Shown: positions 47,591 to 55,747 of the stretch, in pieces | How the letters are laid out: every line of letters starts with the position of its first letter | Position numbering within the stretch: the stretch's first letter is position 1 | Assembly (NCBI RefSeq): GCF_020171465.1 | Contig: NZ_JAIUZR010000006.1 | Span: forward strand, 310,001-374,000 | Length of the DNA: 64,000 nt | Source of the DNA: Lutimonas saemankumensis | GTDB taxonomy: Bacteria > Bacteroidota > Bacteroidia > Flavobacteriales > Flavobacteriaceae | Reading direction: 5' to 3' | The notes under the pieces: model-generated | The model's database searches: none | Seen by the model: the letters and a program-made list of their open reading frames with translations, nothing else | What the model was told of the DNA's origin: nothing | Program-made: the position numbers and the translations under genes

Positions 47591-47830
47591 AATTAACGGA
47601 AATTTAACCATTTAATTATGAGTTAGATTCTTTGTTTTTAGTCATTAGTAACATGAAATTACAAGGTAGAATGTTAAAATTAATCACCTTCTTGTTGAAT
47701 TGTTCAAATAATTAAATTAATCAATCCTAAACGAAGTAAATGGGTTGTTTATTATTTCCTGATTTGATTGTTTTGATATGAATAAAGTGAGCCCCGCAAT
47801 TTCTTGTAGAGCTCCTCTAATTTTTAGAAT

Positions 47831-47853
47831 TGTGGACCCCCTGGATTCGAACC
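47831..47853 (-). repeat. tRNA 3'-end-like fragment beside radC
   Basis: On the minus strand the 23 bases read as a tRNA T-arm and acceptor tail (GGTTCGAATCC, then GGGGGTCCACA). No 5' half is present, because radC coding sequence lies there, and the T-stem does not pair well. It could be an att remnant of a tRNA-targeting element, or chance. Confidence 0.35.
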
Positions 47854-47858
47854 TCTTA

Positions 47859-48308
47859 TTATAATTTCCCTTCGTCAACGAAGGAAAAATAAGCATCCTC
47901 TGTAAGAATTAAATGATCCAATAGTTTAATGTCCATTAATTCTGCGGCCTTCTTTACTTTATGGGTAATTGAAAGGTCGGACTTACTTGGATTAAGCGAT
48001 CCTGAAGGATGATTATGGACCAAAATGATACTTGTGGCTTGAGTGAGTAAAGCATCCCTTAGAACGAGCCTTACATCTACAATTGTCGCTGTTATACCCC
48101 CAATACTTGCAATACTCCAGCCAATGGATTTATTTGAATTCGATAAGAATAAAACGACCATAGCTTCGCGAATATTGATCTCAACAGGATAAACTTGACG
48201 GATATAATCTGCAACATCTTTTGATTGACTAATCTTTACGTTCGGTACAACATCACTTGTTTTGTAAACAGCGGATACCTCCCGAAGCTTTGATTTGAAT
48301 ATCTTCAT
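47859..48308 (-). CDS. radC: RadC-family JAMM-domain protein
   Basis: The 149-residue protein is the C-terminal RadC (JAB/MPN) domain with the motif LVHNHPSGSLNPSKSD, the metal-binding JAMM signature. The N-terminal HhH part of E. coli RadC (about 222 residues) is missing, as is normal for the copies carried on mobile elements. Its molecular role is unsettled. It marks the start of the maintenance module, far from any chromosomal radC context. Confidence 0.87.
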   Translation of the reverse strand: MKIFKSKLREVSAVYKTSDVVPNVKISQSKDVADYIRQVYPVEINIREAMVVLFLSNSNKSIGWSIASIGGITATIVDVRLVLRDALLTQATSIILVHNHPSGSLNPSKSDLSITHKVKKAAELMDIKLLDHLILTEDAYFSFVDEGKL

Positions 48309-48893
48309 AATTAAATGGAATTAGTTCAAGAGTCAGGAATCAGTCTCTCGAATAGTTAAGGCAGAATCCTTGTGACCCTGCACGTCTGGAAATAAAAAGA
48401 CAAAAGAAAGTTGCCCCTACCCAAGTTTTGAGTGAGAAACGGTTTTCCCCATATGATTGAATGGGGGGCTACACCAATAGTATATAGCCACTTATGAGAA
48501 TTAGCTGTAGAAAATTTCGGAAGTCATATCATTTTTTGATAGAAACAGAGGCAGAGTTCAATATACCTTGAGGAAAAATGAGTCCGCCATAAAGTGATTA
48601 GTATATCTATTCAAAGAGAGAAGAATATGAGATATATGAACGTTGGAGAGAAGGGAAGGCGAGGGTGGAGCCTTGGGAAGCGGCTATTTACCACATATTG
48701 TCCGTTATCGATCAGAAAGTGAATGAATGCATCGATAACTATGCAATATGTTAACATAGCTTTGGAAACCAGGGGCCTACAATCAGAATGAATTTCATGA
48801 CAAAGTAAAGTTGATCCTTATTATGAGTAAAAAATTGTAACTGATCTCTTATAAAGAATCAGAATGAAAGCTAGTCTAAATGTAAATACTCGT
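48309..48893. other. 585-bp region without an intact gene
   Basis: No complete gene fits. A perfect inverted repeat CCCCAT/ATGGGG lies at 48447-48466, and a 50-codon stretch without an ATG start is at 48602-48754. The rest shows nothing. Such gaps beside RadC in islands may hold an origin of transfer, but no relaxase gene is nearby to support that. Confidence 0.5.
48602..48754 (+). pseudogene. Coding-like remnant of 50 codons
   Basis: From the TAG at 48599-48601 to the TAA at 48752-48754 the plus frame reads SKREEYEIYERWREGKARVE, then PWEAAIYHILSVIDQKV and NECIDNYAIC. The composition is that of a helical protein, but no start codon suits it. It may be a relic of a deleted gene. I do not recognise the family. 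Confidence 0.35.
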
Positions 48894-49505
48894 TCAGACA
48901 GCTCCTTGTTTAGCAAACTTATTGTATGCTTCAATTATATTATCAACCCATTCATCTTGTTTTTGAAAATTTTGTGGGAGGGGATGATAATAGGCCCAAT
49001 CAACACCTTCTTTCTTTAAGCCAATTGGATTATCATTATCAATGGCTTCAATAGCTTTCTCCGCTAAAATCTTTAATTCTTTCCCTACACCCCAGGCAAA
49101 AAGTACAGGAACATCCTTAATGAATAGTGAATCAAAATCATCTTTTCTTCGATCATCAAATATGGAATGAGCTATACCTTTCTTGTCCATTTCTAAGACT
49201 TTTAAAAGCATTTGTTTGGACTTAGGCTCGCGTATGTCAGAAAGGTTCAAAACCCGTGCATACTCAAGCTTACAGGCTGTCAGAACCTTCATGATTTGAT
49301 CTTGGGTTCTATCCGGTATTGCCTCTGATTCCAAAATGTTATTATCGATTCCGTCTACAGGTTTGGAACCTCCCGGATTCATCATAATAACCATTATGTC
49401 CGGTCTTTCAATCAATGAATTCTTTCTTCTTATATTTAGGTATTTTCTTAGTTTAAAGTCTTGAACTTCATAATAGAGGCCTGTAATTTTGAATTTATTT
49501 TTCAT
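48894..49505 (-). CDS. Uncharacterised protein, DUF1643-like
   Basis: The 203-residue protein has the stretch IMVIMMNPGGSKPVDG near 35-50, similar to the LMLNP start of DUF1643 proteins found in mobile regions, and a later VLFAWGVGKE that fits the same pattern. It has no signal peptide or membrane segment. Function is unknown. It is a solitary gene between radC and the DUF3987 gene. Confidence 0.6.
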   Translation of the reverse strand: MKNKFKITGLYYEVQDFKLRKYLNIRRKNSLIERPDIMVIMMNPGGSKPVDGIDNNILESEAIPDRTQDQIMKVLTACKLEYARVLNLSDIREPKSKQMLLKVLEMDKKGIAHSIFDDRRKDDFDSLFIKDVPVLFAWGVGKELKILAEKAIEAIDNDNPIGLKKEGVDWAYYHPLPQNFQKQDEWVDNIIEAYNKFAKQGAV

Positions 49506-49632
49506 AGAATATTGTAAGTTAATTATAAATAATTTGATTTTAGTTTCTTGATTTGATCACCTACTGCACTTAAGGGAAAATGGTATTTAAGTTCTCATGA
49601 TTTATGGGTGAGGAATATGAGGATTTAAAGGA

Positions 49633-51027
49633 TTATACGGATTTATTTTTTGTATCCTTAAGATCCTTAGAATCCTTATTTTCTTGGACCAAAGTGTTTA
49701 TGTAGTGATTATTTTGTTCTCTATATATAAAACCTTTATCAATGAATTTTGTAATATATCCTTCAGCTGTTTTGGGATTGATTCCAATTTCCTTTGCAAT
49801 ATCTAAATATTTTTTACGATTGAATTTTTTCGGTAATGAATCTAAAAGTTGCTCTTTTAAATTTTTAAATTGTAAAGGTTTTCTTTCTTTGGGTAATGCA
49901 GAAAATACTATCCGGCTATGATGATCGAGAACAGGGATCATTTTAAGGGCATTACTAAAATCTATGTCAGAGCACTCTAGTTTTTGTGAGTCGTTTCCAT
50001 CTTCCATGATTCTTAGTGAGGTGAATATCATAGCAAACCTGAAGGCGACAATACCTAAACGTCTTATTGTGGCGATATATTCATCTGATTCAATGTAGAG
50101 ATATTTTTCCTGTAATTTTTTAAAGAATGTATGAAAATCAGTTCTTTGACTTTTAGATAGAAAGATCTCAATTTCATTGTTTCGATTCAATTTTTCATAG
50201 AAGTCAAAGAATTGAGACCCTAAATTAGTATAGAATGATTCTAATCCATTAGATGTATGTTTAAAGACGTCTTTCCAATCAGATTCTAAATCAAGATAAT
50301 AGAAAACGAAACGACTAAATAATCCATTTTCTGCATTTGGAATTAAGGATTTAACTTGACCAGGTGTACCTGATAGAACTACGGATAAACAAGGGCTTAT
50401 AATTTCAACAAATTCTTTATCAGTTCTGCGATAATATGATATAGTCTCATGGTGAAAGGCTTTTCTAAAACCATCACTATAATTTCCATAATCCGAATTT
50501 AGGGCCAGTGTTACAGTATCTCCTTCAGTTTCAAAAATAATACCTCGACCATCATTATCAGAGAGTAATTGAAACATGCCTGTGCTGCTGTTATTAGCAG
50601 GGATAAATAGCATTTTATCTGCAGGACTTTTAGGTGCCTTAGTTTCTTTATTTATCTTTGAAATTGCTAGTTCATTTTTATATTTAAACTTTAATTCTTC
50701 GGTTTCTTCTCTTAAAGAATCATGTATTGGTAATATGATCTTTTTACATAGATTTAATTTGCCTTTGCCAGATGAAGGTGGAGCTGTGACAAATAAATAC
50801 AAGTTTGCATATATTTTTTCACCATCGTAGAATCCATATAATTTAGGTATGCAAGAACTTATGCTAGTTAATGCCCCTAATAAGAGCATATCTCTTTCTT
50901 GATTTGACGAGGCATGAATCACTACGTCTTGAAGAAATTGAGGAAGTTGAGGATATAAAGAATCTGGAAAAACAGGTAATTTTTCTTTACTATTATTGGG
51001 CTTATAATCTTTCATATTTGATTTCAT
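49633..51027 (-). CDS. DUF3987 (primase/helicase-like) island protein
   Basis: The 464-residue protein has a P-loop TAPPSSGKGK near 92-101 and the later FETEGD pattern of DUF3987, a family common on Bacteroidota integrative elements and related to virulence-type replication ATPases. It is likely an ATPase for replication or maintenance of the excised form. It starts 4 bp after the stop of an HTH gene, in the same operon. Confidence 0.82.
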   Translation of the reverse strand: MKSNMKDYKPNNSKEKLPVFPDSLYPQLPQFLQDVVIHASSNQERDMLLLGALTSISSCIPKLYGFYDGEKIYANLYLFVTAPPSSGKGKLNLCKKIILPIHDSLREETEELKFKYKNELAISKINKETKAPKSPADKMLFIPANNSSTGMFQLLSDNDGRGIIFETEGDTVTLALNSDYGNYSDGFRKAFHHETISYYRRTDKEFVEIISPCLSVVLSGTPGQVKSLIPNAENGLFSRFVFYYLDLESDWKDVFKHTSNGLESFYTNLGSQFFDFYEKLNRNNEIEIFLSKSQRTDFHTFFKKLQEKYLYIESDEYIATIRRLGIVAFRFAMIFTSLRIMEDGNDSQKLECSDIDFSNALKMIPVLDHHSRIVFSALPKERKPLQFKNLKEQLLDSLPKKFNRKKYLDIAKEIGINPKTAEGYITKFIDKGFIYREQNNHYINTLVQENKDSKDLKDTKNKSV

Positions 51028-51031
51028 AGAA

Positions 51032-51361
51032 TTATTTTTTATTGTTTAAGTAATTTTTTGCTCTGTCATGAATCTCTTCAATAGATGGAATTTTGCCTGA
51101 CTTTACATAACTAAGGAGTTCACTTTTAAAGAAGTAAAGTTTTTTACCTTTTTTCATAAAGGGAAGCTCATTTTTATTGGCTTTACTGTACATGGTAGAT
51201 ACTTTTAGGTCTAACAATTTGGCAGCTTCCTCAATTGTAAGTAGTTTGTTTGATTCTTTTTCAGGTTTTAGAGATTCTACTATACTGGTGAAGTAGTCCA
51301 TCTTTTCTTTTAGCTCGTATACCATGTTTGGCAGCGAATCGAAGGTGTTAATTTTCTCCAT
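51032..51361 (-). CDS. Helix-turn-helix (excisionase-like) protein
   Basis: The 109-residue protein has a MerR/Xis-type HTH near 42-90 (LLTIEEAAKLLDLKVSTMYS, PFMKKGKKLYFFKSEL). Such proteins on Bacteroidota islands bind the att region or the promoter of replication genes. It is followed after 4 bp by the DUF3987 gene. Confidence 0.84.
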   Translation of the reverse strand: MEKINTFDSLPNMVYELKEKMDYFTSIVESLKPEKESNKLLTIEEAAKLLDLKVSTMYSKANKNELPFMKKGKKLYFFKSELLSYVKSGKIPSIEEIHDRAKNYLNNKK

Positions 51362-51498
51362 TATTTAATAATTTATATTAATTATCAAATACACTTTGTA
51401 CTTGATTTCAGGACAAAATTATGGTCAATGTATGATGTGGCTATGGGGGTATTTATGGGATAATTGGGATCACTGAAAATCAGTGATATAAATAAGAT

Positions 51499-52488
51499 TT
51501 ATTTTGTTAAAGAATTGTAAATGGCTCGATCATCCATCCCCTCATATACAGATAATGTTCTTATTAATTGAAAAAAGGGAGTATCATTTTTTAAGTTATC
51601 AGCATTACTTAAATCATCATGTATAGATTTTAATACGGCGGAAACATTTGTTCTAGTACGTGTTTTAAGTTTGAAATGTTTAATAGGGATTATAAATGAC
51701 TTACCCTCTAACATCAATGCGAGGATATCCACAAATTCATCAAACTCTTTTTCATATGTAAACGCATATGACCATCCCTTAGAACCTAGTTGTGCAAAAG
51801 AATCTTTAATAGCTTTAACTGTTCTTTCTTCCGGTGATATTAGGTTTTCTTCCTTAATTGATTCTTTCGATGCTACTATGTTTTTATCCGAGAGCTCTGG
51901 GTGACTATCAAGTTCTGCAATGGTCTTTGCTTGACTTGCTCTAATGGCTTCTTCTTTCAAATATTCTAATTTTGATTTACGCAGAACCAAAAGTTTCTTA
52001 TGAATATCAACACTTGGATTAATAATTGAGATAGGATCTTTTAATTCTATTTTAGCTTTTTTTATACCGTAAATTAATGTTGCAGCATCATCGCATGTTT
52101 CCCAGAGAGGCTCAATAAATGATAAATTAGGTCTCTCAAAATAATAGTCCAATTCCTCTTTACTTACAATACGCTCATTTTTTTCATCTCTCTGCTCATG
52201 TCCAAGTTCCAGATATATGTCATCAATTTCAGCTTGAGTTGCAGAAAAGGCTTGTATTAAAGTCTCAGTTCCAATTGTAATTCTTTCTTTTGAAATGGAT
52301 TTGTTAATTAAAGAATCAAGTTTTGTAATCAGCTTGGTATAAAACTGTTTTTTTGAATAAATATCTTTAGCATTTGCTTCAGGTCTAACTTTATAAAATT
52401 CCTGGAAATAAAACTGAGCAATATTGTCATCATTTTCTTTTGTATATTCAAGATAGCTTTTGGCAATTAAATCTGTAAAGAATTTCAT
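51499..52488 (-). CDS. Uncharacterised island protein
   Basis: The 329-residue protein is soluble, acidic and Lys-rich, with no signal peptide, membrane segment or known motif that I can see. The C-terminal third (EFDEFVDILALMLEGKSFIIP, then TRTNVSAVLKSIHD) looks folded and conserved in style. It lies 15 bp from the integrase gene and is probably expressed with it. Function is unknown. Confidence 0.6.
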   Translation of the reverse strand: MKFFTDLIAKSYLEYTKENDDNIAQFYFQEFYKVRPEANAKDIYSKKQFYTKLITKLDSLINKSISKERITIGTETLIQAFSATQAEIDDIYLELGHEQRDEKNERIVSKEELDYYFERPNLSFIEPLWETCDDAATLIYGIKKAKIELKDPISIINPSVDIHKKLLVLRKSKLEYLKEEAIRASQAKTIAELDSHPELSDKNIVASKESIKEENLISPEERTVKAIKDSFAQLGSKGWSYAFTYEKEFDEFVDILALMLEGKSFIIPIKHFKLKTRTRTNVSAVLKSIHDDLSNADNLKNDTPFFQLIRTLSVYEGMDDRAIYNSLTK

Positions 52489-52503
52489 AGTGAGTAAAAT
52501 TTG

Positions 52504-53643
52504 CTAAAAGTTAAGTTTAATTTTATCAACAGTGTCACGCTTGGATTGATCAACGATTTTCGCGTAAACCTGTGTGGTTTTCAAGTTTTTGTGCCCTAAC
52601 ATCTTTGAAATGGTATACAGATCTGTACCTGCTTGAAGTTGTAATGTAGCATAGGTATGACGAAAACAATGAGGAGTTAAGTTTTTCTCGATTCCAGCAT
52701 CATCAAGCCAATCGAGTAATTGACGATTATGATAAGCTGAATACTTTAAGCCTGTGAAGACTTTCTCGTCTGGTTTACCAGGTTCTCCAAGTAGTTCATA
52801 TGCCTGATTTGGTATTGGAAGGTAATTATCACGTTGAGTCTTTTGCCTTTTTGTAATTACGAGATAACCTTGGTTTTCTTGGTAGGAGATATCTTTCCAA
52901 ACCATATTTTGAACCTCCTTAAATCCTAATCCGGTTAAAGCCGAAAAAATAGCAAACTTTCTTAGTAAAGTATTTTTACAGGGCGTATTGGCCAATAACT
53001 CCAATTCTTGCAATGTCAAAAATTCTCTCCTGGTTTCAGCTTCTTTGATAGCTTCAATCTTAGAATTTATATCTATTGTAATATAACCATCTTTAAAGGC
53101 TTGTTTTAGAGATGCCTTAAATTTGTTGAAATAACTGCTGGCAGTATTTCGGTTTAATTTTTTGTTTCCCTTAATACGGTTTGCATGTGTTAAGTAATCT
53201 TTGAAATCATTACAAAATCTCTCATCAATATCTTTAAATTTAATATTGTCATCAGCAAATCTCTTCAAATGTTTCAAAGTGGCTAGCCAAACAAGGTAAG
53301 TTGACCCCTTTCGTTTTTTCATTAGAGACTCATAGTAATTAAGGAAGGATTTCTCACCTCTTTCTTGAGCCTTTATTTGTTCAAGTTCGAATGGAGTATA
53401 AACTTCTGGTTTGTTTATTTCATTGTCCCTTTTCAGCCTTATCTGTTCGGCTAACAATAATGTCTGTTTGTTTTCTTGCTTTTGGATGGAATTTTTAGGT
53501 TTTTCATAAATCCATAGTCTTAGAAATTCTCGGCGTGTTGTTTTATCTGAGCTTGATGTATATATTGGAGGATAGAAATCAAGATACAAGCTATACCGTC
53601 CTTTAGAGATGGATTTTTTTCTCAATGTTACCTTGCTTATCAT
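52504..53643 (-). CDS. Tyrosine recombinase (integrase) of the island, IntDOT-like
   Basis: The 379-residue integrase has an N-terminal arm-binding domain (about 1-75), a SAM-like core-binding domain (about 95-195) and a catalytic domain. Catalytic residues seen are Lys265 (VITKRQ), His325 and Arg328 (HCFRHT), His351 (LGHKN) and the nucleophile Tyr360. The first Arg of the usual box (TGLR) is Gly240 (LTGLGFKE), but Arg228 lies 12 residues before it; the CTnDOT integrase has the same change (Ser259 with Arg247). It should cut the 7-bp overlap CGATACA of the att cores. It starts 1 base before the stop of the HTH gene. Confidence 0.93.
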   Translation of the reverse strand: MISKVTLRKKSISKGRYSLYLDFYPPIYTSSSDKTTRREFLRLWIYEKPKNSIQKQENKQTLLLAEQIRLKRDNEINKPEVYTPFELEQIKAQERGEKSFLNYYESLMKKRKGSTYLVWLATLKHLKRFADDNIKFKDIDERFCNDFKDYLTHANRIKGNKKLNRNTASSYFNKFKASLKQAFKDGYITIDINSKIEAIKEAETRREFLTLQELELLANTPCKNTLLRKFAIFSALTGLGFKEVQNMVWKDISYQENQGYLVITKRQKTQRDNYLPIPNQAYELLGEPGKPDEKVFTGLKYSAYHNRQLLDWLDDAGIEKNLTPHCFRHTYATLQLQAGTDLYTISKMLGHKNLKTTQVYAKIVDQSKRDTVDKIKLNF

Positions 53644-53997
53644 TTAGTTGAAAAGTTTATCTAGTTCAGAACGTTTTACACGGGTCATTCTTTTACCCAA
53701 ATTAACAGCCTTAATATTTCCTTGATCAATATAATAGTAGATAGTCCTAATAGAACAGTTGAGTAATGTTGCTACCTCTTTTACTGTTAAAAATTCTTTT
53801 GCCCTAAGTTGATCTAAAGGAAACATAATTGTTTTAACTGTTTCTTTGTTGCTTGATTCAATTTTTTCTTGTCTAAGCTTTGCTTTATAATGTTGACTAT
53901 TACATTTTTTGGAGCAGTATTTAGTCTTAGTGGTTCTCGCTGTAAAGGCCTCACCACAATTATCACATATTCTTTCAATTTTAATATTGCTACTCAT
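53644..53997 (-). CDS. Zn-ribbon and helix-turn-helix (excisionase-like) protein
   Basis: The 117-residue protein joins an N-terminal Zn-ribbon (Cys11, Cys14, Cys28, Cys32; pattern CDNCGEAF and YCSKKC) to a C-terminal Xis/MerR-like HTH (FLTVKEVATLLNCSIRTIYY). It likely controls integration, excision and its own promoter. It lies directly before the integrase gene, with no gap, and just inside a ten-bp iteron array that it may bind. Confidence 0.85.
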   Translation of the reverse strand: MSSNIKIERICDNCGEAFTARTTKTKYCSKKCNSQHYKAKLRQEKIESSNKETVKTIMFPLDQLRAKEFLTVKEVATLLNCSIRTIYYYIDQGNIKAVNLGKRMTRVKRSELDKLFN

Positions 53998-54000
53998 TTA

Positions 54001-54060
54001 TTTAAGTGACGATAAGTATATATAAGAGTAATTAAGTGTAATTAGATGCATTTAAGTGCA
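54001..54060. repeat. Six tandem 10-bp iterons (consensus nWTAAGTGnA)
   Basis: Six consecutive 10-bp units start at 54001, 54011, 54021, 54031, 54041 and 54051. The inner 7 bases at 54002, 54032 and 54052 are TTAAGTG; those at 54012, 54022 and 54042 are ATAAGTA, ATAAGAG and TTAGATG. One unit per helical turn on one face suggests cooperative protein binding. They begin 3 bp upstream of the Zn-ribbon/HTH start. Confidence 0.72.
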
Positions 54061-54099
54061 ATATAATAAATAAATCAATTGCATTTTAAATGTTTTTTT

Positions 54100-54123
54100 A
54101 TTTTGAGGTACAAGAGGGGTACA
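54100..54123 (+). repeat. Right arm-type direct repeat of the island
   Basis: This copy is the same as that at 28046-28069: ATTTTGAGGTACAA, four variable bases, then GGTACA, in the same orientation. It lies 129 bp from the attR overlap. Confidence 0.7.
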
Positions 54124-54244
54124 AATAATTACCAATTAAACTTATTTGGAATATGAATAAATATTAGCTGATAGATTAAAAATACTTTAAATAAAGGGTT
54201 TATGGAAGGTTTATTAATATTTAAGGATGGTTTATTTTGTTGAA

Positions 54245-54267
54245 TTACTTCCCGATACAGAAATTGG
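54245..54267. other. attR: island/mnmE junction
   Basis: Arm TTACTTCC (54245-54252), overlap CGATACA (54253-54259) and arm GAAATTGG (54260-54267). The right arm is mnmE coding sequence; the left arm comes from the island and supplies the last codons and stop of mnmE. Exchanging arms with attL gives a predicted native attB whose Gly codon is GGA and an attP that is symmetric at 7 of 8 bases. Confidence 0.85.
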
Positions 54268-55648
54268 CAAAAATATTGCCCAAAAGATCATCCGTAGTAA
54301 TCTCACCAGTGATTTCCCCCAGATGAAATAAGGCTTGCCTGATATCAATAGCCATCAGGTCACTTGAGATATTGTCATCCATTCCTTTCTGGACTTCATT
54401 CAAGGCGATATATGCTTTGTTAAGCGCTTCAAAATGGCGGGAATTGCTAACTACTGTTTGCTGGTTGCTAAGAGCTCCGGTGTTGACGAGCTGAGTCAAA
54501 TGGTCCAGCAAAACATCGATACCTGTTTTTTCTTTAGCCGAGATCAATATCCAGTCAGGTTGAGCCGCAGTGATTTCATTTTGTTTCTCCTGAGATAACT
54601 GATCAGATTTGTTAATTAGGGTTAATATTTTCTTTTCAGGATATTTTTCCTGAAGGTTATTCTCTTCCTGAATCAATTTGCTGAACTCCTTAATTTGAAT
54701 TGCATCAATCAGATGAAGGACGAGTTGGGCCTTTTCAATATTTTCATAAGTCTTCTGGATCCCTATATTTTCTACAATATCCTGGGTGTCACGAATTCCG
54801 GCTGTGTCAATAAAACGATAGGTGACTCCCTGTAATACAATTTCATCTTCGATGGCATCACGTGTGGTTCCTGCGATATCGCTTACAATGGCTTTTTCCT
54901 CATTCAGCAAAGCATTTAACAGCGTTGATTTCCCCACATTAGGTTCTCCTACAATGGCTACCGGTATTCCATTTTTTAGAACATTCCCCAAGGCGAAAGA
55001 ATCAATTAGTCTTTTTAGAACCTTAGTTATCCTGTTGATCAGTTCCTGAAATTCCGATCGGTCAGCAAATTCCACGTCTTCTTCTGAGAAATCAAGTTCC
55101 AGTTCGATCAGTGAAGCAAAGTTCAATAATTCTTCCCTCAATTGGGCGATCTCGTTTGAAAATCCTCCTCGCATTTGCTGCATGGCTATACTGTGCGAAC
55201 TTTGTGAATCGGAGGCAATGACATCGGCAACTGCCTCAGCCTGGCTTAAATCCATTTTTCCATTTAAAAATGCTCTAAGGGTAAATTCTCCGGCCTCTGC
55301 ATGTCTGGCTCCCGATCTGATCATGAGTTGAAGGATTTCTTGTTGAATGTAGGCCGAACCATGGCAGGAAATCTCAACGACATTTTCCCCGGTATACGAA
55401 TGGGGCCCTTTAAAAACAGTAACCAAAGATTCATCAATAATTCTGTCCTCATCGACGATAAAACCCAGATGAACGGTATGTGAAGAAACCGTCTTCAGAT
55501 TTTTACCTTTTTTTCGCGGACGGAAAATCGAATTGACAAGTTCGATGGCCCCGGGACCTGACAATCGTATCACGGCTATAGCACCGATTCCAAAAGGGGT
55601 TGCCAGTGCAATAATTGTATCCTTGTTTAAACTTGAGCCTTTTTGCAT
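54245..55648 (-). CDS. mnmE: tRNA uridine-5-carboxymethylaminomethyl modification GTPase
   Basis: The 467-residue MnmE works with MnmG to modify U34 of certain tRNAs. It has the N-terminal THF-binding domain, G1 GEPNVGKST near 235, G3 DTAGIRDT, NKSD and the conserved C-terminus FCIGK. The last codons and the stop lie in the island's attR and restore the same protein sequence. A TACCTTTG -7 box is 26 bp above the start. Length is normal. Confidence 0.96.
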   Translation of the reverse strand: MQKGSSLNKDTIIALATPFGIGAIAVIRLSGPGAIELVNSIFRPRKKGKNLKTVSSHTVHLGFIVDEDRIIDESLVTVFKGPHSYTGENVVEISCHGSAYIQQEILQLMIRSGARHAEAGEFTLRAFLNGKMDLSQAEAVADVIASDSQSSHSIAMQQMRGGFSNEIAQLREELLNFASLIELELDFSEEDVEFADRSEFQELINRITKVLKRLIDSFALGNVLKNGIPVAIVGEPNVGKSTLLNALLNEEKAIVSDIAGTTRDAIEDEIVLQGVTYRFIDTAGIRDTQDIVENIGIQKTYENIEKAQLVLHLIDAIQIKEFSKLIQEENNLQEKYPEKKILTLINKSDQLSQEKQNEITAAQPDWILISAKEKTGIDVLLDHLTQLVNTGALSNQQTVVSNSRHFEALNKAYIALNEVQKGMDDNISSDLMAIDIRQALFHLGEITGEITTDDLLGNIFANFCIGK

Positions 55649-55673
55649 TTTTTATTTCTTTATCCGATCGTTG

Positions 55674-55681
55674 CAAAGGTA
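55674..55681 (-). promoter_or_regulatory. -7 box TACCTTTG of mnmE
   Basis: On the minus strand TACCTTTG matches TAnnTTTG and lies 25 bp above the mnmE start. Only a weak -33 is seen. Confidence 0.55.
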
Positions 55682-55747
55682 CATACATTTGATTTTACCT
55701 TGATGTAACATTTTGAATCTGTCTGCGTCAAATAGAAAAATATTTAA

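Larger units (their letters stand above)
47551..47858. other. Intergenic region between the copper operon and the radC module
   Basis: This 308-bp stretch holds the copper operon promoter and dyad (47559-47590) at its left end and a tRNA-like 3' fragment (47831-47853) at its right end. I see no gene in the middle. It looks like the seam between cargo and maintenance modules. Confidence 0.6.
27997..54267. mobile_element. Integrated heavy-metal resistance genomic island in the mnmE 3' end (about 26.2 kb)
   Basis: The boundaries are the attL and attR cores, which share 18 of 19 bases of the mnmE end and an identical 7-bp overlap. A tyrosine recombinase gene and a Zn-ribbon/HTH gene lie beside attR, and a direct arm-type repeat occurs inside each end. 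Cargo comprises two heavy-metal RND systems, a copper P-type ATPase, a CDF-like exporter, a Fur regulator and several small cysteine- or histidine-rich metal proteins. The maintenance part holds RadC, a DUF3987 protein and HTH proteins. No relaxase, coupling protein or secretion gene is visible, so self-transfer is unlikely; helper-driven transfer is possible. By eye, the island is AT-richer than the mnmE-dnaX side. Confidence 0.88.

Noticed and set aside
47831-47853. A complete tRNA gene
   Set aside because: Only the T-loop and acceptor-like end are present; the 5' half would lie in radC and the T-stem does not pair.
48447-48466. CCCCAT/ATGGGG hairpin as a terminator
   Set aside because: No T-run follows on either strand, and no gene ends there.
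28124-54244. A self-transmissible conjugative element
   Set aside because: No relaxase, coupling protein or transfer gene was found in any frame that I could recognise.
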